A DNA stretch of 64,000 bases from NCBI RefSeq assembly GCF_021462225.1, contig NC_061797.1, positions 33,816,147-33,880,146 of the forward strand, given 5' to 3'. This stretch comes from Girardinichthys multiradiatus (Eukaryota > Chordata > Actinopteri > Cyprinodontiformes > Goodeidae). A program made the translations under genes and the position numbers. Below are positions 59,511 through 62,969 of this stretch, in pieces. Within the stretch, counting starts at the first letter, position 1, and the number at the start of each line of letters is the position of its first letter. The notes beneath the pieces were generated by a model that had not been told where the DNA came from, did not search any database, and saw only the letters and a program-made list of their open reading frames with translations.

Positions 59511-60900
59511 TTTTATTATTCTTTCAGATATTCAGTAGCTTTATTTCTTTGTCTTCCCACAGCAATTTTTTTAATAAATTGTTTGGCCACTTGTTCATGA
59601 TGTCATAGGAACAAAATACAAAGTACAAAATATTTGCTTTCAAAGTAATCAAATAAATGGTTTTATCTATGCATCGTCTATATCTGCTTATCCATACAGG
59701 GAGGCACAGGGGGCTGGTGCCTATCTACAGTGGTCACTGGGTGAGAGGTAGGATACACCCTGGACAGGTTCACAGTCCATCACAGGGCAACACAGCGAAA
59801 CACACGACAAATAACCATGTAAACAGACACTCACCCCTAAAGGCTCCCACATATATAAACATACATATCAGTTAATATCACCTATCTTCCATAACAGAAA
59901 TGTTAATATCTATTATCAATATCAATAACAAATTCTGATATCTTTGCTTCCATAATAAAAGTCTCTCTCTCCTCCTACATTTATGTTTACACGCTTTATA
60001 AAGAATCAAGAAAAAATGGCAGAAAAATAAAACAGAAATAAATCACATGGATGGATGAAGATCGCACAGATGAGGTTTCAGCGGCATTAAATCTGTGTTT
60101 CTCCTACTTCACTGTAACAAGCTACTAATTAAAACAGCTTAGAGGGAGGGAGAAGGAGAGAAAGAGAGATGATTGCCTCCTGCATAATCCTATAATTACC
60201 ACAGTCATAAAAGAGAGTCACTATGTCAGTCACAATGTCAGTCTAATGAAAAGATGTGTTCACAATTACTCTCAAAAAGCTCTGCTGAAACCCAACAGTC
60301 TGTGTGGAATAATTTTTCTCAACTGTGCTCACTCAGTTCTTACAAATCGGTACTGAGGAGACACTCCAATATTTCATTTAACCAATTATGACACTTAGAG
60401 TTGCTTTGGTAGGAGAAGAATTACTGTTAAATACGAAGTGTGCAGCTTATGATAATTTGTCTAAAAATATTTTTATTAATTTTCTTTCAAACAAGCCTAT
60501 CAAAAATATCATACAAAATAAATACCTTGTTTATATTTGAGGTTTGTCAAGTCCAAAATCTGTCTGGTCTCTAATAGATCTACATATCAAAAGCTTCACC
60601 TTAACTGCAACTTGACTAATTTCAACAACATAGAAAGACAAACAATATATTTCAGAAGAAATGTCAAGTTTTTACCTGCCACTGATTGTGATCTCACTAA
60701 TGACAAAGTGTCTGTGTTGCTGGTTGACCCCGACTGCTCCAGTGTGGTATTGCCCTTTTATATGTATTCTGACCTGTGCAGCTTGTACCATCTCTTGCAG
60801 GGCTGGAGTTTTGTAGAAGTCATTATATCCTGGTCTCAAATGTGGCTGTGTGGTCAGCAGACTGAAGGTGATGTTACCTCCTAAGAGTGGCACATCACTG
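9472..60900 (-). CDS. ush2a: ush2a (usherin), partial gene: 16 joined exons
   Basis: Joined minus-strand exons: 60900-60676, 58919-58826, 43563-43368, 38261-38131, 37999-37789, 30755-30472, 28465-28240, 28102-27965, 26694-26514, 16658-16495, 16366-16208, 16096-15868, 15134-15011, 14877-14730, 11580-11299, 9647-9472. All introns are GT-AG, phases match at each junction, and the joined frame is open for about 989 codons. Domain order is laminin N-terminal (end), ten EGF-Lam repeats, three FN3 domains and the start of a fourth, as in usherin upstream of its paired LamG domains. Usherin is a huge secreted or single-pass protein. It forms ankle links of hair-cell stereocilia and sits at the photoreceptor periciliary membrane with ADGRV1 and whirlin. 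The window covers roughly human residues 440-1390 (estimate from memory). Start codon, signal peptide and the remaining C-terminal domains are outside the window. Confidence 0.93.
9782..10144 (+). mobile_element. tRNA-derived SINE with 10-bp target duplication
   Basis: 363 bp flanked by ACTTTGTTCT at 9772-9781 and 10145-10154. The head has tRNA-like pol III boxes (TGGCGCAGTTGGTAGCA as box A, GGTTCGATTCC as box B). The 3' part ends in a TGACTGACTGA repeat. Partial relatives in reverse orientation lie at 55700-55965 and 59690-59845. Family name not assigned. It sits about 125 bp upstream of an ush2a acceptor. Confidence 0.88.
10155..11298. other. Intronic sequence, nothing recognised
   Basis: AT-rich intron between exons 15 and 16. 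No transposon ends, no coding potential beyond chance. Confidence 0.6.
11299..11580 (-). CDS. ush2a: ush2a exon 15: FN3 domain 3
   Basis: 282 bp, phase 1 in, phase 1 out. It starts [12 protein letters not shown] and includes the [11 protein letters not shown] insertion typical of this usherin FN3 domain, then [21 protein letters not shown] and THTLEGG. Acceptor is cttcggcacag, donor GGAG|GTTTGT. A degraded Tc1-like element begins about 70-90 bp upstream of the acceptor. Confidence 0.92.
11655..13105 (-). mobile_element. Degraded Tc1-like transposon
   Basis: The ends resemble each other in inverted orientation: GTTTATATACACTGTATAAAAT...TCTGACATTAAATC on the left, and the reverse complement of 13020-13100 on the right. 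Inside are minus-strand relics of a Tc1 transposase, for example the region around 12000-12060 ([11 protein letters not shown]) and the catalytic-loop region near 12250-12330. Many stops. Old copy; boundaries approximate. Confidence 0.65.
13470..13920 (+). repeat. Dispersed repeat with GAATTAAATTGA-type tail
   Basis: It contains CTGGTTCTGCTGGAGTTTTC, GGGAGTTTTCCTTTC and AAGTGCATTGAGATGACATG and ends in a degenerate AACTGAAATGAATTAAATTG tail. A partial direct copy lies at 17935-18060 (shared AATAAACTGAATTTGACT). A common kind of teleost interspersed repeat, family not assigned. Confidence 0.55.
14730..14877 (-). CDS. ush2a: ush2a exon 14: FN3 2 end, FN3 3 start
   Basis: 148 bp, phase 0 in, phase 1 out. 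It opens with [18 protein letters not shown], the cysteine-bearing end of FN3 domain 2 that usherin orthologues share. It continues into domain 3 ([20 protein letters not shown]), ending SQPNG. Acceptor is tccacag, donor AATG|GTATAT. The NAT sequon is a likely N-glycosylation site. Confidence 0.92.
15011..15134 (-). CDS. ush2a: ush2a exon 13: middle of FN3 domain 2
   Basis: 124 bp, phase 2 in, phase 0 out. It encodes [18 protein letters not shown] through [10 protein letters not shown], the C' to F strands of FN3 domain 2. Acceptor is cctttttag, donor GAG|GTAGGT. Confidence 0.9.
15868..16096 (-). CDS. ush2a: ush2a exon 12: FN3 1 end, FN3 2 start
   Basis: 229 bp, phase 1 in, phase 2 out. It encodes the rest of FN3 domain 1 with the [16 protein letters not shown]-strand (Tyr corner) and the start of domain 2 ([24 protein letters not shown]), ending TGPVER. 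Acceptor is tttttaag, donor AG|GTAAGG. It is separated from exon 11 by a 111-bp intron, the shortest in the window. Confidence 0.93.
16208..16366 (-). CDS. ush2a: ush2a exon 11: start of FN3 domain 1
   Basis: 159 bp, phase 1 in, phase 1 out. It starts [10 protein letters not shown] and contains the FN3 B/C strand signature [13 protein letters not shown] and the LNYTLMRDG strand, ending HFPFS. Acceptor is tttgtacag, donor TTCA|GTATGT. It follows exon 10 after 128 bp. Confidence 0.93.
16495..16658 (-). CDS. ush2a: ush2a exon 10: EGF-Lam repeat 10
   Basis: 164 bp, phase 2 in, phase 1 out. It encodes the tenth and last EGF-Lam repeat, [17 protein letters not shown] to [12 protein letters not shown], which directly precedes the first FN3 domain in usherin. 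Acceptor is cataaacag, donor AAAG|GTGGTA. The upstream intron (9.9 kb) is mostly an L1-clade LINE with a nested Tc1. Confidence 0.93.
17090..17605. repeat. Probable MITE relic
   Basis: The ends carry inverted motifs, TTCACTTTCACACC near 17106 and GGTGTGAAAGTACACTTAA near 17577. The interior is noncoding. It resembles short non-autonomous DNA transposons of fish but target duplications were not found. Confidence 0.4.
17935..18060 (+). repeat. Partial copy of the 13.47-kb repeat
   Basis: Shares AGAAAACATTTCTAAACCAATT and AATAAACTGAATTTGACT with 13715-13770, same orientation, diverged. Confidence 0.5.
18913..19567 (+). pseudogene. L1-like ORF1 remnant
   Basis: A coiled-coil segment ([20 protein letters not shown]) precedes the RRM-type start [16 protein letters not shown]. 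The C-terminal domain lies at 19310-19567 ([21 protein letters not shown] to [11 protein letters not shown]). This is the order of L1 ORF1p, the RNA-binding chaperone. Frameshifts occur near 18985 and 19160-19300. The N-terminus is missing because the element is truncated. Confidence 0.85.
22082..23705 (-). mobile_element. Tc1-like transposon, DD38E spacing, nearly intact
   Basis: 1,624 bp, flanked by TA (22080-22081 and 23706-23707) inside L1 ORF2. Terminal inverted repeats are long (about 270 bp), starting CAGTA(T/C)AGACC. Their inner parts include the last ~35 codons of the transposase, so 23437-23530 mirrors the coding end. A shorter relative lies at 37140-37680. Spacing of 38 residues between the second D and the E matches what has been reported as the DD38E (Intruder) group. 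Confidence 0.93.
22244..23296 (-). pseudogene. Tc1-like transposase, full frame but ATG lost (ACG)
   Basis: A frame of about 350 codons is open from ACG at 23296-23294 (ACG-GCA-AGA-AAA) to the stop at 22244. Domains: helix-turn-helix region ([36 protein letters not shown]), GRPR-type linker (RKGRPR), and the catalytic domain with [23 protein letters not shown] and [11 protein letters not shown]. All three catalytic acids are present. The only obvious defect is the start codon, where I expect ATG from related elements. An in-frame non-ATG start or a downstream start would be needed for expression. No methionine occurs near the start. Confidence 0.88.
25192..26513. other. Intronic sequence, nothing recognised
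   Basis: AT-rich sequence between the L1 element and exon 9, with a short GT run near 26170. No coding signal or transposon ends. Confidence 0.55.
26514..26694 (-). CDS. ush2a: ush2a exon 9: EGF-Lam repeats 8-9
   Basis: 181 bp, phase 1 in, phase 2 out. It starts [11 protein letters not shown] (end of repeat 8), then encodes repeat 9 ([16 protein letters not shown] to [13 protein letters not shown]). Acceptor is ctatccag, donor AG|GTAGGA. The split R codon continues in exon 10 as GR-CQPC. No sign of frameshift. Confidence 0.93.
26695..27964. other. Intron 8 of window, nothing recognised
   Basis: 1,270 bp, AT-rich, no repeats that I can name and no coding signal. Confidence 0.6.
27965..28102 (-). 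CDS. ush2a: ush2a exon 8: EGF-Lam 7 end, repeat 8
   Basis: 138 bp, phase 1 in, phase 1 out. It encodes KGLSHGC closing repeat 7, then [18 protein letters not shown] through GKDCSSCRP of repeat 8. Acceptor is tttgtcag, donor CCCG|GTGAGT. It is separated from exon 7 by a 137-bp intron. Exons 6-8 sum to 648 bp and together match the span of the single large human exon 13. Confidence 0.92.
28240..28465 (-). CDS. ush2a: ush2a exon 7: EGF-Lam repeats 6-7
   Basis: 226 bp, phase 0 in, phase 1 out. It continues repeat 6 with [16 protein letters not shown] and encodes repeat 7 from [12 protein letters not shown] to SSLDLE. Acceptor is gctttatcag, donor GAAA|GTAAGA. Spacing CK-x-x-VEG across the exon 6/7 junction matches other EGF-Lam repeats, so no coding sequence is missing between them. 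It corresponds to the middle part of human exon 13. Confidence 0.92.
28501..28525. repeat. Poly(A) run
   Basis: 25 consecutive A on the plus strand (poly-T in the ush2a transcript), about 35 bp upstream of the exon 7 acceptor. It could act as an extended polypyrimidine tract. Confidence 0.95.
29036..30464 (+). mobile_element. Degraded Tc1-like transposon with nested MITE, ending at a splice site
   Basis: Left end TAGGTGGACCTGAATAAGTTAG (29034 on) and right end TGATGCACCTGTA are decayed inverted repeats. TA copies sit at 29034-29035 and 30465-30466. Plus-strand transposase relics run from about 29500 (GAAGCTGACTGTTTACATAGTG) to about 30250 (AATTCATGCAAAAGGAGCCC), all frames broken. A hAT-type MITE interrupts the left repeat. 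The right end lies 7 bp inside the intron from exon 6. Confidence 0.8.
29053..29260. mobile_element. hAT-type MITE nested in a Tc1 end
   Basis: About 208 bp with long inverted repeats: TAGGGTGTCAAAGTCCTGTC at the left, and the reverse complement of GGCCCTCAAGTACTGGAATT...GAAGCCCTA at the right, the inner part including CCTGCAACTTTTAGATG. Flanks GAATAAGT and GAGTAACA match at 5 of 8 positions, compatible with a decayed 8-bp hAT duplication. Confidence 0.7.
30472..30755 (-). CDS. ush2a: ush2a exon 6: EGF-Lam 4 end, repeat 5, repeat 6 start
   Basis: 284 bp, phase 1 in, phase 0 out. It encodes [11 protein letters not shown] (end of repeat 4), the whole of repeat 5 ([20 protein letters not shown] to GLRLEGSC) and repeat 6 up to GQCVCK. 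Acceptor is tatccag, donor AAG|GTATGT. It corresponds to the first part of human exon 13. The end of a decayed Tc1 element lies 7 bp into the following intron (30464). Confidence 0.93.
30756..33204. other. Intronic sequence, nothing recognised
   Basis: Start of intron 5 on the low side of exon 6's acceptor. A (TG)n run lies at 30863-30881, otherwise AT-rich unique-looking DNA. Confidence 0.55.
34045..34836. other. Unclassified insert inside the RTE remnant
   Basis: No coding signal. The segment near 34480-34570 is GC-rich and, in reverse complement, contains GGGCTCAGCTCCTTTGGCAT, which resembles 39176-39195 of the unclassified element. The match is short, so this is only a hint. Confidence 0.35.
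34837..35350 (-). mobile_element. 5'-truncated copy of the unclassified poly(A) retroposon
   Basis: The reverse complement aligns through its length with 41637-42113: CAGCAGAGTAGC, GGAGACAGAAAT, CCAAAAAGTGCAC, GCAAGATGTATTTAGTGGTAA and ACACCTGTGGGT are shared. On the minus strand it ends in an A-rich tail (34837-34860) at the same point as the larger copy. It stops abruptly at 35350, as expected for a 5'-truncated retroposition. Confidence 0.75.
35750..36694 (+). pseudogene. L2-like reverse transcriptase fragment
   Basis: Motifs include [58 protein letters not shown] (S in place of the usual A/F-A of FADD) and [29 protein letters not shown] segment and a long thumb/C-terminal region to 36694 follow. 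One frameshift near 36140. The N-terminal half is missing. Confidence 0.85.
35750..36838 (+). mobile_element. L2/Rex1-like LINE, 5'-truncated
   Basis: 3' half of a reverse transcriptase plus tail, ending GGATTAATAAAGTATTTTTG and then GAATTTGAATTGAATTG repeats. It begins inside the RT domain, directly after RTE sequence. Antisense to ush2a. Confidence 0.85.
37140..37680. mobile_element. MITE derived from a DD38E-type Tc1 element
   Basis: 541 bp flanked by TA (37138-37139, 37681-37682). Ends CACTA(T/C)CGGTC are inverted. The inner halves (AGATTCCTTAAAGTAGACGCC; reverse at 37440-37520 with AGTTATCAAAGCAAAAGGTGG) match the inner terminal repeats of the element at 22082-23705, including its transposase 3' coding end. 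The rest of the transposase is deleted. Confidence 0.9.
37789..37999 (-). CDS. ush2a: ush2a exon 5: EGF-Lam repeats 3-4
   Basis: 211 bp, phase 0 in, phase 1 out. It starts [13 protein letters not shown], completes EGF repeat 3, and encodes most of repeat 4 to [11 protein letters not shown]. The loop between the second and third cysteine regions of repeat 4 ([16 protein letters not shown]) is a few residues longer than in its sister repeats. Acceptor is aacataaag, donor ACAG|GTAAAT. N-glycosylation sequons (NCS) are present, as expected for an extracellular protein. Confidence 0.93.
38131..38261 (-). CDS. ush2a: ush2a exon 4: end of EGF-Lam 2, start of EGF-Lam 3
   Basis: 131 bp, phase 1 in, phase 0 out. 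It encodes [17 protein letters not shown], then the start of EGF repeat 3 ([14 protein letters not shown]), ending ECAQ. Acceptor is attataag, donor CAG|GTAAAT. It is separated from exon 5 by only 131 bp, and exons 4 and 5 form an isolated pair between two repeat-rich introns. Their joint length (342 bp) is a multiple of three. Confidence 0.92.
40416..40674 (-). mobile_element. tRNA-derived SINE-like repeat
   Basis: The minus-strand head carries tRNA-like boxes: reverse complement of CTACTGAGCCACAG and of GGAATCGAACCCACAACC. The body includes AGCGCTTTTCCAGTCATACA...CAAAGCGCTTTACACTAGAG. The 3' tail on the minus strand is a repeated CATTTAC. Nested in the unclassified retroposon. Confidence 0.7.
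42041..42073 (+). repeat. Perfect 12-bp stem-loop at the 3' end of the retroposon
   Basis: AGTAGCACTCAG, 9-nt loop, CTGAGTGCTACT, about 30 nt before the poly(A). A less perfect version is kept in the copy at 34870-34905. Confidence 0.9.
43368..43563 (-). CDS. ush2a: ush2a exon 3: EGF-Lam repeats 1-2
   Basis: 196 bp, phase 0 in, phase 1 out. It completes EGF repeat 1 ([13 protein letters not shown]) and encodes most of repeat 2, including the [18 protein letters not shown] stretch that is typical of laminin/netrin-type second EGF repeats. Acceptor is ttttcag. The donor ACAG|GTGCTG is weak: it has no purine-rich +3 to +6 consensus. A decayed L2 LINE ends within about 60 bp of it. The join to exon 4 gives TTGKNCELC, as expected, so the boundary is probably right despite the poor site. 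Confidence 0.87.
44269..44310. repeat. Perfect 19-bp inverted repeat with 4-nt loop
   Basis: TGGCCACTATGGTCTATGC, loop AACC, then its exact reverse complement. Not part of a recognised element. Confidence 0.97.
45192..45225. repeat. Perfect 15-bp inverted repeat with 4-nt loop
   Basis: TTTTGTTTTTATTCC, loop ACAG, exact reverse complement. AT-rich. Confidence 0.9.
45365..45530 (-). mobile_element. 3' end fragment of an RTE-like LINE
   Basis: TCCCGCTTATCCGAGATCGG followed by GGGTCGCGGGG...CCAGCTTATTCTGGGGGATC parallels 52628-52780 of the longer RTE copy, same orientation. Severely 5'-truncated. Confidence 0.8.
45531..46604. other. Intronic sequence, (AG)n only
   Basis: No recognisable gene or element. 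An (AG)n microsatellite lies at 46312-46347. Confidence 0.55.
46605..47506 (-). mobile_element. Degraded, internally deleted Tc1-like transposon
   Basis: Left end TATAAATGGTCAACTCTATGACCACTTGCC and right end around CCTGTCAGTGGTCACGATG...GGTGTATA are inverted relatives. Minus-strand transposase relics are recognisable: a DNA-binding region near 47215-47340 and the C-terminal region at 46680-46870. The middle of the catalytic domain is missing near 47090. About 0.9 kb against the usual ~1.5 kb. Confidence 0.7.
47507..48593. other. Intronic sequence, nothing recognised
   Basis: AT-rich, no coding signal or element ends. Confidence 0.55.
48596..50003 (-). mobile_element. Degraded Tc1-like transposon
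   Basis: 1,408 bp flanked by TA (48594-48595, 50004-50005). Ends CAGTGCAGTGAAAAGAAAT and (reversed) CAGTGCTGTGAAAAAATAT. Minus-strand relics of a transposase include the D-loop region near 49000-49060 and a helix-turn-helix near 49480-49560. No usable frame. Confidence 0.82.
50006..52603. other. Intronic sequence, microsatellite only
   Basis: No gene or element recognised. A compound (GT)n(GA)n microsatellite lies at 51393-51436. Confidence 0.55.
52640..53349 (-). pseudogene. RTE-like RT thumb and C-terminal region
   Basis: It reads [41 protein letters not shown] and [20 protein letters not shown], then [20 protein letters not shown] and [19 protein letters not shown] in a second frame. It normally follows the FADD motif by ~30 residues; here it joins directly to the fingers region (GDRRVCSNY), so fingers/palm including FADD are absent. 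Confidence 0.85.
53554..55236 (-). pseudogene. RTE-like endonuclease and RT N-terminus
   Basis: A 560-codon open frame. After a proline/arginine-rich N-terminal ~95 residues comes the APE-type endonuclease: [50 protein letters not shown] and [16 protein letters not shown] with STDHHLVV. The RT N-terminal region runs to [15 protein letters not shown]. The frame is lost at about 53580, and RT sequence continues in other frames ([12 protein letters not shown]...). The endonuclease nicks target DNA for target-primed reverse transcription. This copy cannot do so without the RT. Confidence 0.88.
55388..55699. other. Intronic sequence, nothing recognised
   Basis: AT-rich, between the RTE and SINE copies. 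Confidence 0.5.
55700..55965 (-). mobile_element. Diverged SINE copy
   Basis: Reverse complement of the SINE at 9782-10144: shares CTGGTGCCTATCTT, GGGCAAACA, TTTTTGGACTGTG and GGGGAGAACATGCAAACTCCATG. tRNA head lost. Confidence 0.75.
56023..56260. mobile_element. hAT-type MITE with 8-bp target duplication
   Basis: 238 bp, ends TAGGGATTCACCGATAT and (reversed) TAGGGATACACGATAT. Flanks ATTTATAG and ATTTGTAG match at 7 of 8 positions. Noncoding. Confidence 0.85.
56400..56950 (-). mobile_element. Relic of a Tc1-like transposase
   Basis: Minus-strand translation gives [20 protein letters not shown] near 56585-56520, then [10 protein letters not shown] and MARDVS near 56430. These match the second half of the DDE domain, with the two catalytic acids changed (D to N, E to K). 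Ends not located. Confidence 0.55.
57080..57142. repeat. (ATGC/ATGT)n microsatellite
   Basis: Tetranucleotide repeat directly abutting the left end of a Tc1 element; more ATGT units follow its right end (58426-58450). Confidence 0.95.
57143..58418 (+). mobile_element. Tc1-like transposon, DD34E, internally deleted
   Basis: The right end ...ATCAAATACTTGTTCTCCCC is complete. The left inverted repeat lacks its first ~20 bp and begins within the microsatellite. Inverted repeats of about 170 bp are recognisable (CACATTGTG...ATTTTATTGCATGACATAAG and reverse). Confidence 0.85.
57475..58069 (+). pseudogene. Tc1-like transposase, first catalytic D deleted
   Basis: It starts at ATG 57475 ([20 protein letters not shown]), then a TAG stop near 57565. 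From 57596 it reads DNA-binding sequence ([19 protein letters not shown]) and jumps from [19 protein letters not shown] to [13 protein letters not shown] and [14 protein letters not shown]. About 85 residues around the first catalytic aspartate (the W-S-D-E region) are missing. The last D and E are 34 residues apart. Confidence 0.88.
58421..58825. other. Intronic sequence next to exon 2
   Basis: No element recognised apart from the ATGT units. Confidence 0.5.
58826..58919 (-). CDS. ush2a: ush2a exon 2: EGF-Lam repeat 1, first part
   Basis: 94 bp. The split R codon (AG|A) at the junction gives ISGR followed by [11 protein letters not shown], the classic start of the first laminin EGF repeat directly after an LN domain. 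It ends ASHTVGNN in phase 0. Acceptor is cctgaacag, donor AAT|GTGAGT. Four of the eight cysteines of repeat 1 are here. The intron that follows is the longest in the window (15.3 kb) and carries several transposons. Confidence 0.92.
59207..59508. repeat. Telomere-like CCTAAC repeat block between two (CA)n runs
   Basis: (CA)n at 59207-59228 and 59477-59508. Between them lie GTGAGGACCATCTGTTGACTCCCATTGA-type sequence, a degenerate CCTAACCCTAACC stretch (about 59281-59365) and a GTGAGGACCAGCAAAATGTCC segment. A dispersed fish repeat rather than a real interstitial telomere, by appearance. Confidence 0.75.
59690..59845 (-). mobile_element. Diverged SINE fragment
   Basis: Reverse orientation relative of the SINE at 9782-10144: shares GGCTGGTGCCTATCT and CACCCTGGACAGG...CAGGGCAACACA. 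Truncated. Confidence 0.65.
59846..60675. other. Intron 1 of window, nothing recognised
   Basis: AT-rich; no coding signal or element ends. Confidence 0.55.
60676..60900 (-). CDS. ush2a: ush2a exon 1 of window: end of laminin N-terminal domain
   Basis: 225 bp, entering in phase 2 and leaving in phase 2. It encodes the last ~75 residues of the laminin N-terminal (LN) domain, with [13 protein letters not shown] near the start and ending ISEITISGR just before EGF repeat 1. Acceptor is gtgtag, donor AG|GTAAAA. In usherin the LN domain mediates extracellular contacts. Upstream LN exons were looked for between 60901 and 64000 and were not found, so the next intron upstream is longer than 3 kb. Confidence 0.85.
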
Positions 60901-61366
60901 CTACACAGAGGAAAATTACAATTTACAAACAGAACAAAATATATATTTTAATAGATCACAGTATTGAAACCCAAGTTGAATTTACAGATGCACTGTTCAG
61001 GCTTTTCCTGACCGATACCAACTTCAATTTTGTTTCCCCAGGTCAAACCGGCTGAGTCCATTTTTATATTGATTCTGAACTCTGGTCAACTGATTATTGC
61101 TTCTCAAATTTTATTTGTATTTTCTACATCCTTATATTTTGTTGCACAAAAATGCAGCAGCAGGTCAGCTGTGGTGAAAGACACTGAAACCATATATGCA
61201 ATGATGCTAAGTAGGGCTGGAGTAATCAACAAGGTTGTGTTTTGTAGGAAGCTGTGGACAGTATGAGCTACAAGGGTTGGACAATGAAACTGAAACACTT
61301 GGTTTAGACCACAATAATTTATTAGTATGGTGTAGGGCCTCCTTTTGCGGCCAATACAGCGTCAAT

Positions 61367-62782
61367 TCATCTTGGGAATGACATATACAAGTCCAGCACA
61401 GTGGTCAGAGGGATTTTAAGCCATTCTTCTTGCAGGATAGTGGCCAGGTCATTACGTGATACTGGTGGAGGAAAATGTTTCCTGACTCGCTCCTCCAAAA
61501 CACCCCCAAGTGGCTGAATAATATTTAGATCTGGTGACTGTGCAGGCCATGGGAGATGTTCAACTTCACTTTCATGTTTATCAAACCAATCTTTCACCAG
61601 TCTTGCTGTGTGTTTTGGTGCATTGTCATCCTGATACATGGCACCGCCTTCAGGATACAATGTTTGAACCATTGGATGCACATGGTCCTCAAGAATGGTT
61701 CGGTAGTCCTTGGCAGTGACGCGCCCATCTAGCACAGGTATTGGGCCAAGGGAATGCCATGATATGGCAGCCCAAACCATCACTGATCCACCCCCATGCT
61801 TCACTCTGGGCATGCAACAGTCTGGGTGGTACGCTTCTTTGGGGCTTCTCCACACCGTAACTCTCCCAGATGTGGGGAAAACAGTAAAGGTGGACTCATC
61901 AGAGAACAATACATATTTCACATTGTCCACAGCCCAAGATTTGCGCTCCTTGCACCATTGAAACCAACGTTTGGTATTGACATGAGTGACCAAAGGTTTG
62001 GCTATAGCAGCCTGGCCGTGTATATTGACCCTGTGGAGCTTGTAATGGAAATTCTTTTATCAAGTGCTCCAAAGTGTATGACCTTTAGGTTACCTCACTC
62101 CTCAGAACATCTGTGTTAGAGGAGGAAGCTGTAAAGCCATTATCAGAAGTTTAATGGTTAAAACCCATAATTTAGGGTGATGTCTCAGGAAGAGCAGATG
62201 GGTCTGTTCCTAGATAACTTTGTCACCTCTGAACCAGAGGAGGGTCTAGGCCATAAAACACACACTCTGAAGTTGAGATAACACTGTCATGTTTGCTATA
62301 AATACAGTGTGTAAATGTTGATCGGGGCTCTGCTTCACTGACTAACCTCAGTGACAGGGTCTTCAAACGCTTAATGCCTTTGAATAAAACTTATAAAGAC
62401 AAAGTCCGGATTTTCTCTTGTTGTGAGTCAACTTCTCTCCACTTTGATAAGAAAATTGCACTACAAGCTCCCGACGGACAGTTCTGGTGGAAACAGGAGA
62501 GTTGAGGTGCACATTTAATTCTGCCGTGATTTGGGCAGCCGTGGTTTTATGTTTTTTGGATACAATCCGGGTTAGCACCCGAACATCCCTTTCAGACAGC
62601 TTCCTCTTGCGTCCACAGTTAATCCTGTTGGATGTGGTTCGTCCTTCATGGTGGTATGCTGACATTACCCTGGACACCGTGGCTCTTGATACATCACAAA
62701 GACTTGCTGTCTTGGTCACAGATGCGCCAGAAAGACGTGCACCGACAATTTGTCCTCTTTTGAACTCTGGTATGTCACCCGT
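61367..62782 (-). pseudogene. Tc1-like transposase interrupted by an LTR, catalytic E lost
   Basis: The N-terminal part (62782-62466) begins at ACG where ATG is expected from relatives and carries FKRGQIVGARLSGASVTKT and a second DNA-binding block ending VSTRTVRREL. After the LTR it continues HRVNIHGQAAIAKPLVTHV and the catalytic domain (LFSDEST, YQDDNAPKHTA, SPDLNIIQPLGG). The third catalytic residue is Q instead of E and the following W is G. The distance from the second D is 36 residues, the spacing described for DD36E (Incomer) elements. Confidence 0.88.
62041..62465 (+). mobile_element. Solo LTR of a retrovirus-like or gypsy-like element
   Basis: 425 bp starting TGTAATGG and ending GCACTACA, flanked by the 4-bp duplication AGCT (62037-62040, 62466-62469). 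On the plus strand a TATAAATA box (about 62298) is followed by an AATAAA signal (about 62384), the order of an LTR's U3-R-U5. No internal viral genes remain. A 4-bp duplication fits gammaretrovirus/epsilonretrovirus-type or some gypsy integrases. Confidence 0.82.
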
Positions 62783-62969
62783 AATGTTGTGTGCATTTCA
62801 ATATTTTGAGCAAAACTGTGCTCTTACCCTGCTAATTGAACCTTCACACTCTGCTCTTACTGGTGCAATGTGCAATTAATTAAGACTGGCTACCAGGCTG
62901 GTCCAATTTAGCCATGAAACCTCCCACACTAAATGACAGGTGTTTCAGTTTCATTGTCCAACCCCTGTA

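Larger units (their letters stand above)
61271..62967 (-). mobile_element. Tc1-like transposon, DD36E spacing, with nested solo LTR
   Basis: 1,697 bp flanked by TA (61269-61270, 62968-62969). Ends C(A)AGGGGTTGGACAATGAAACTG-like, inverted. Removing the 425-bp LTR and one AGCT leaves a Tc1 of about 1.27 kb with a continuous transposase frame. In the ush2a intron upstream of the laminin N-terminal exon. Confidence 0.92.
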
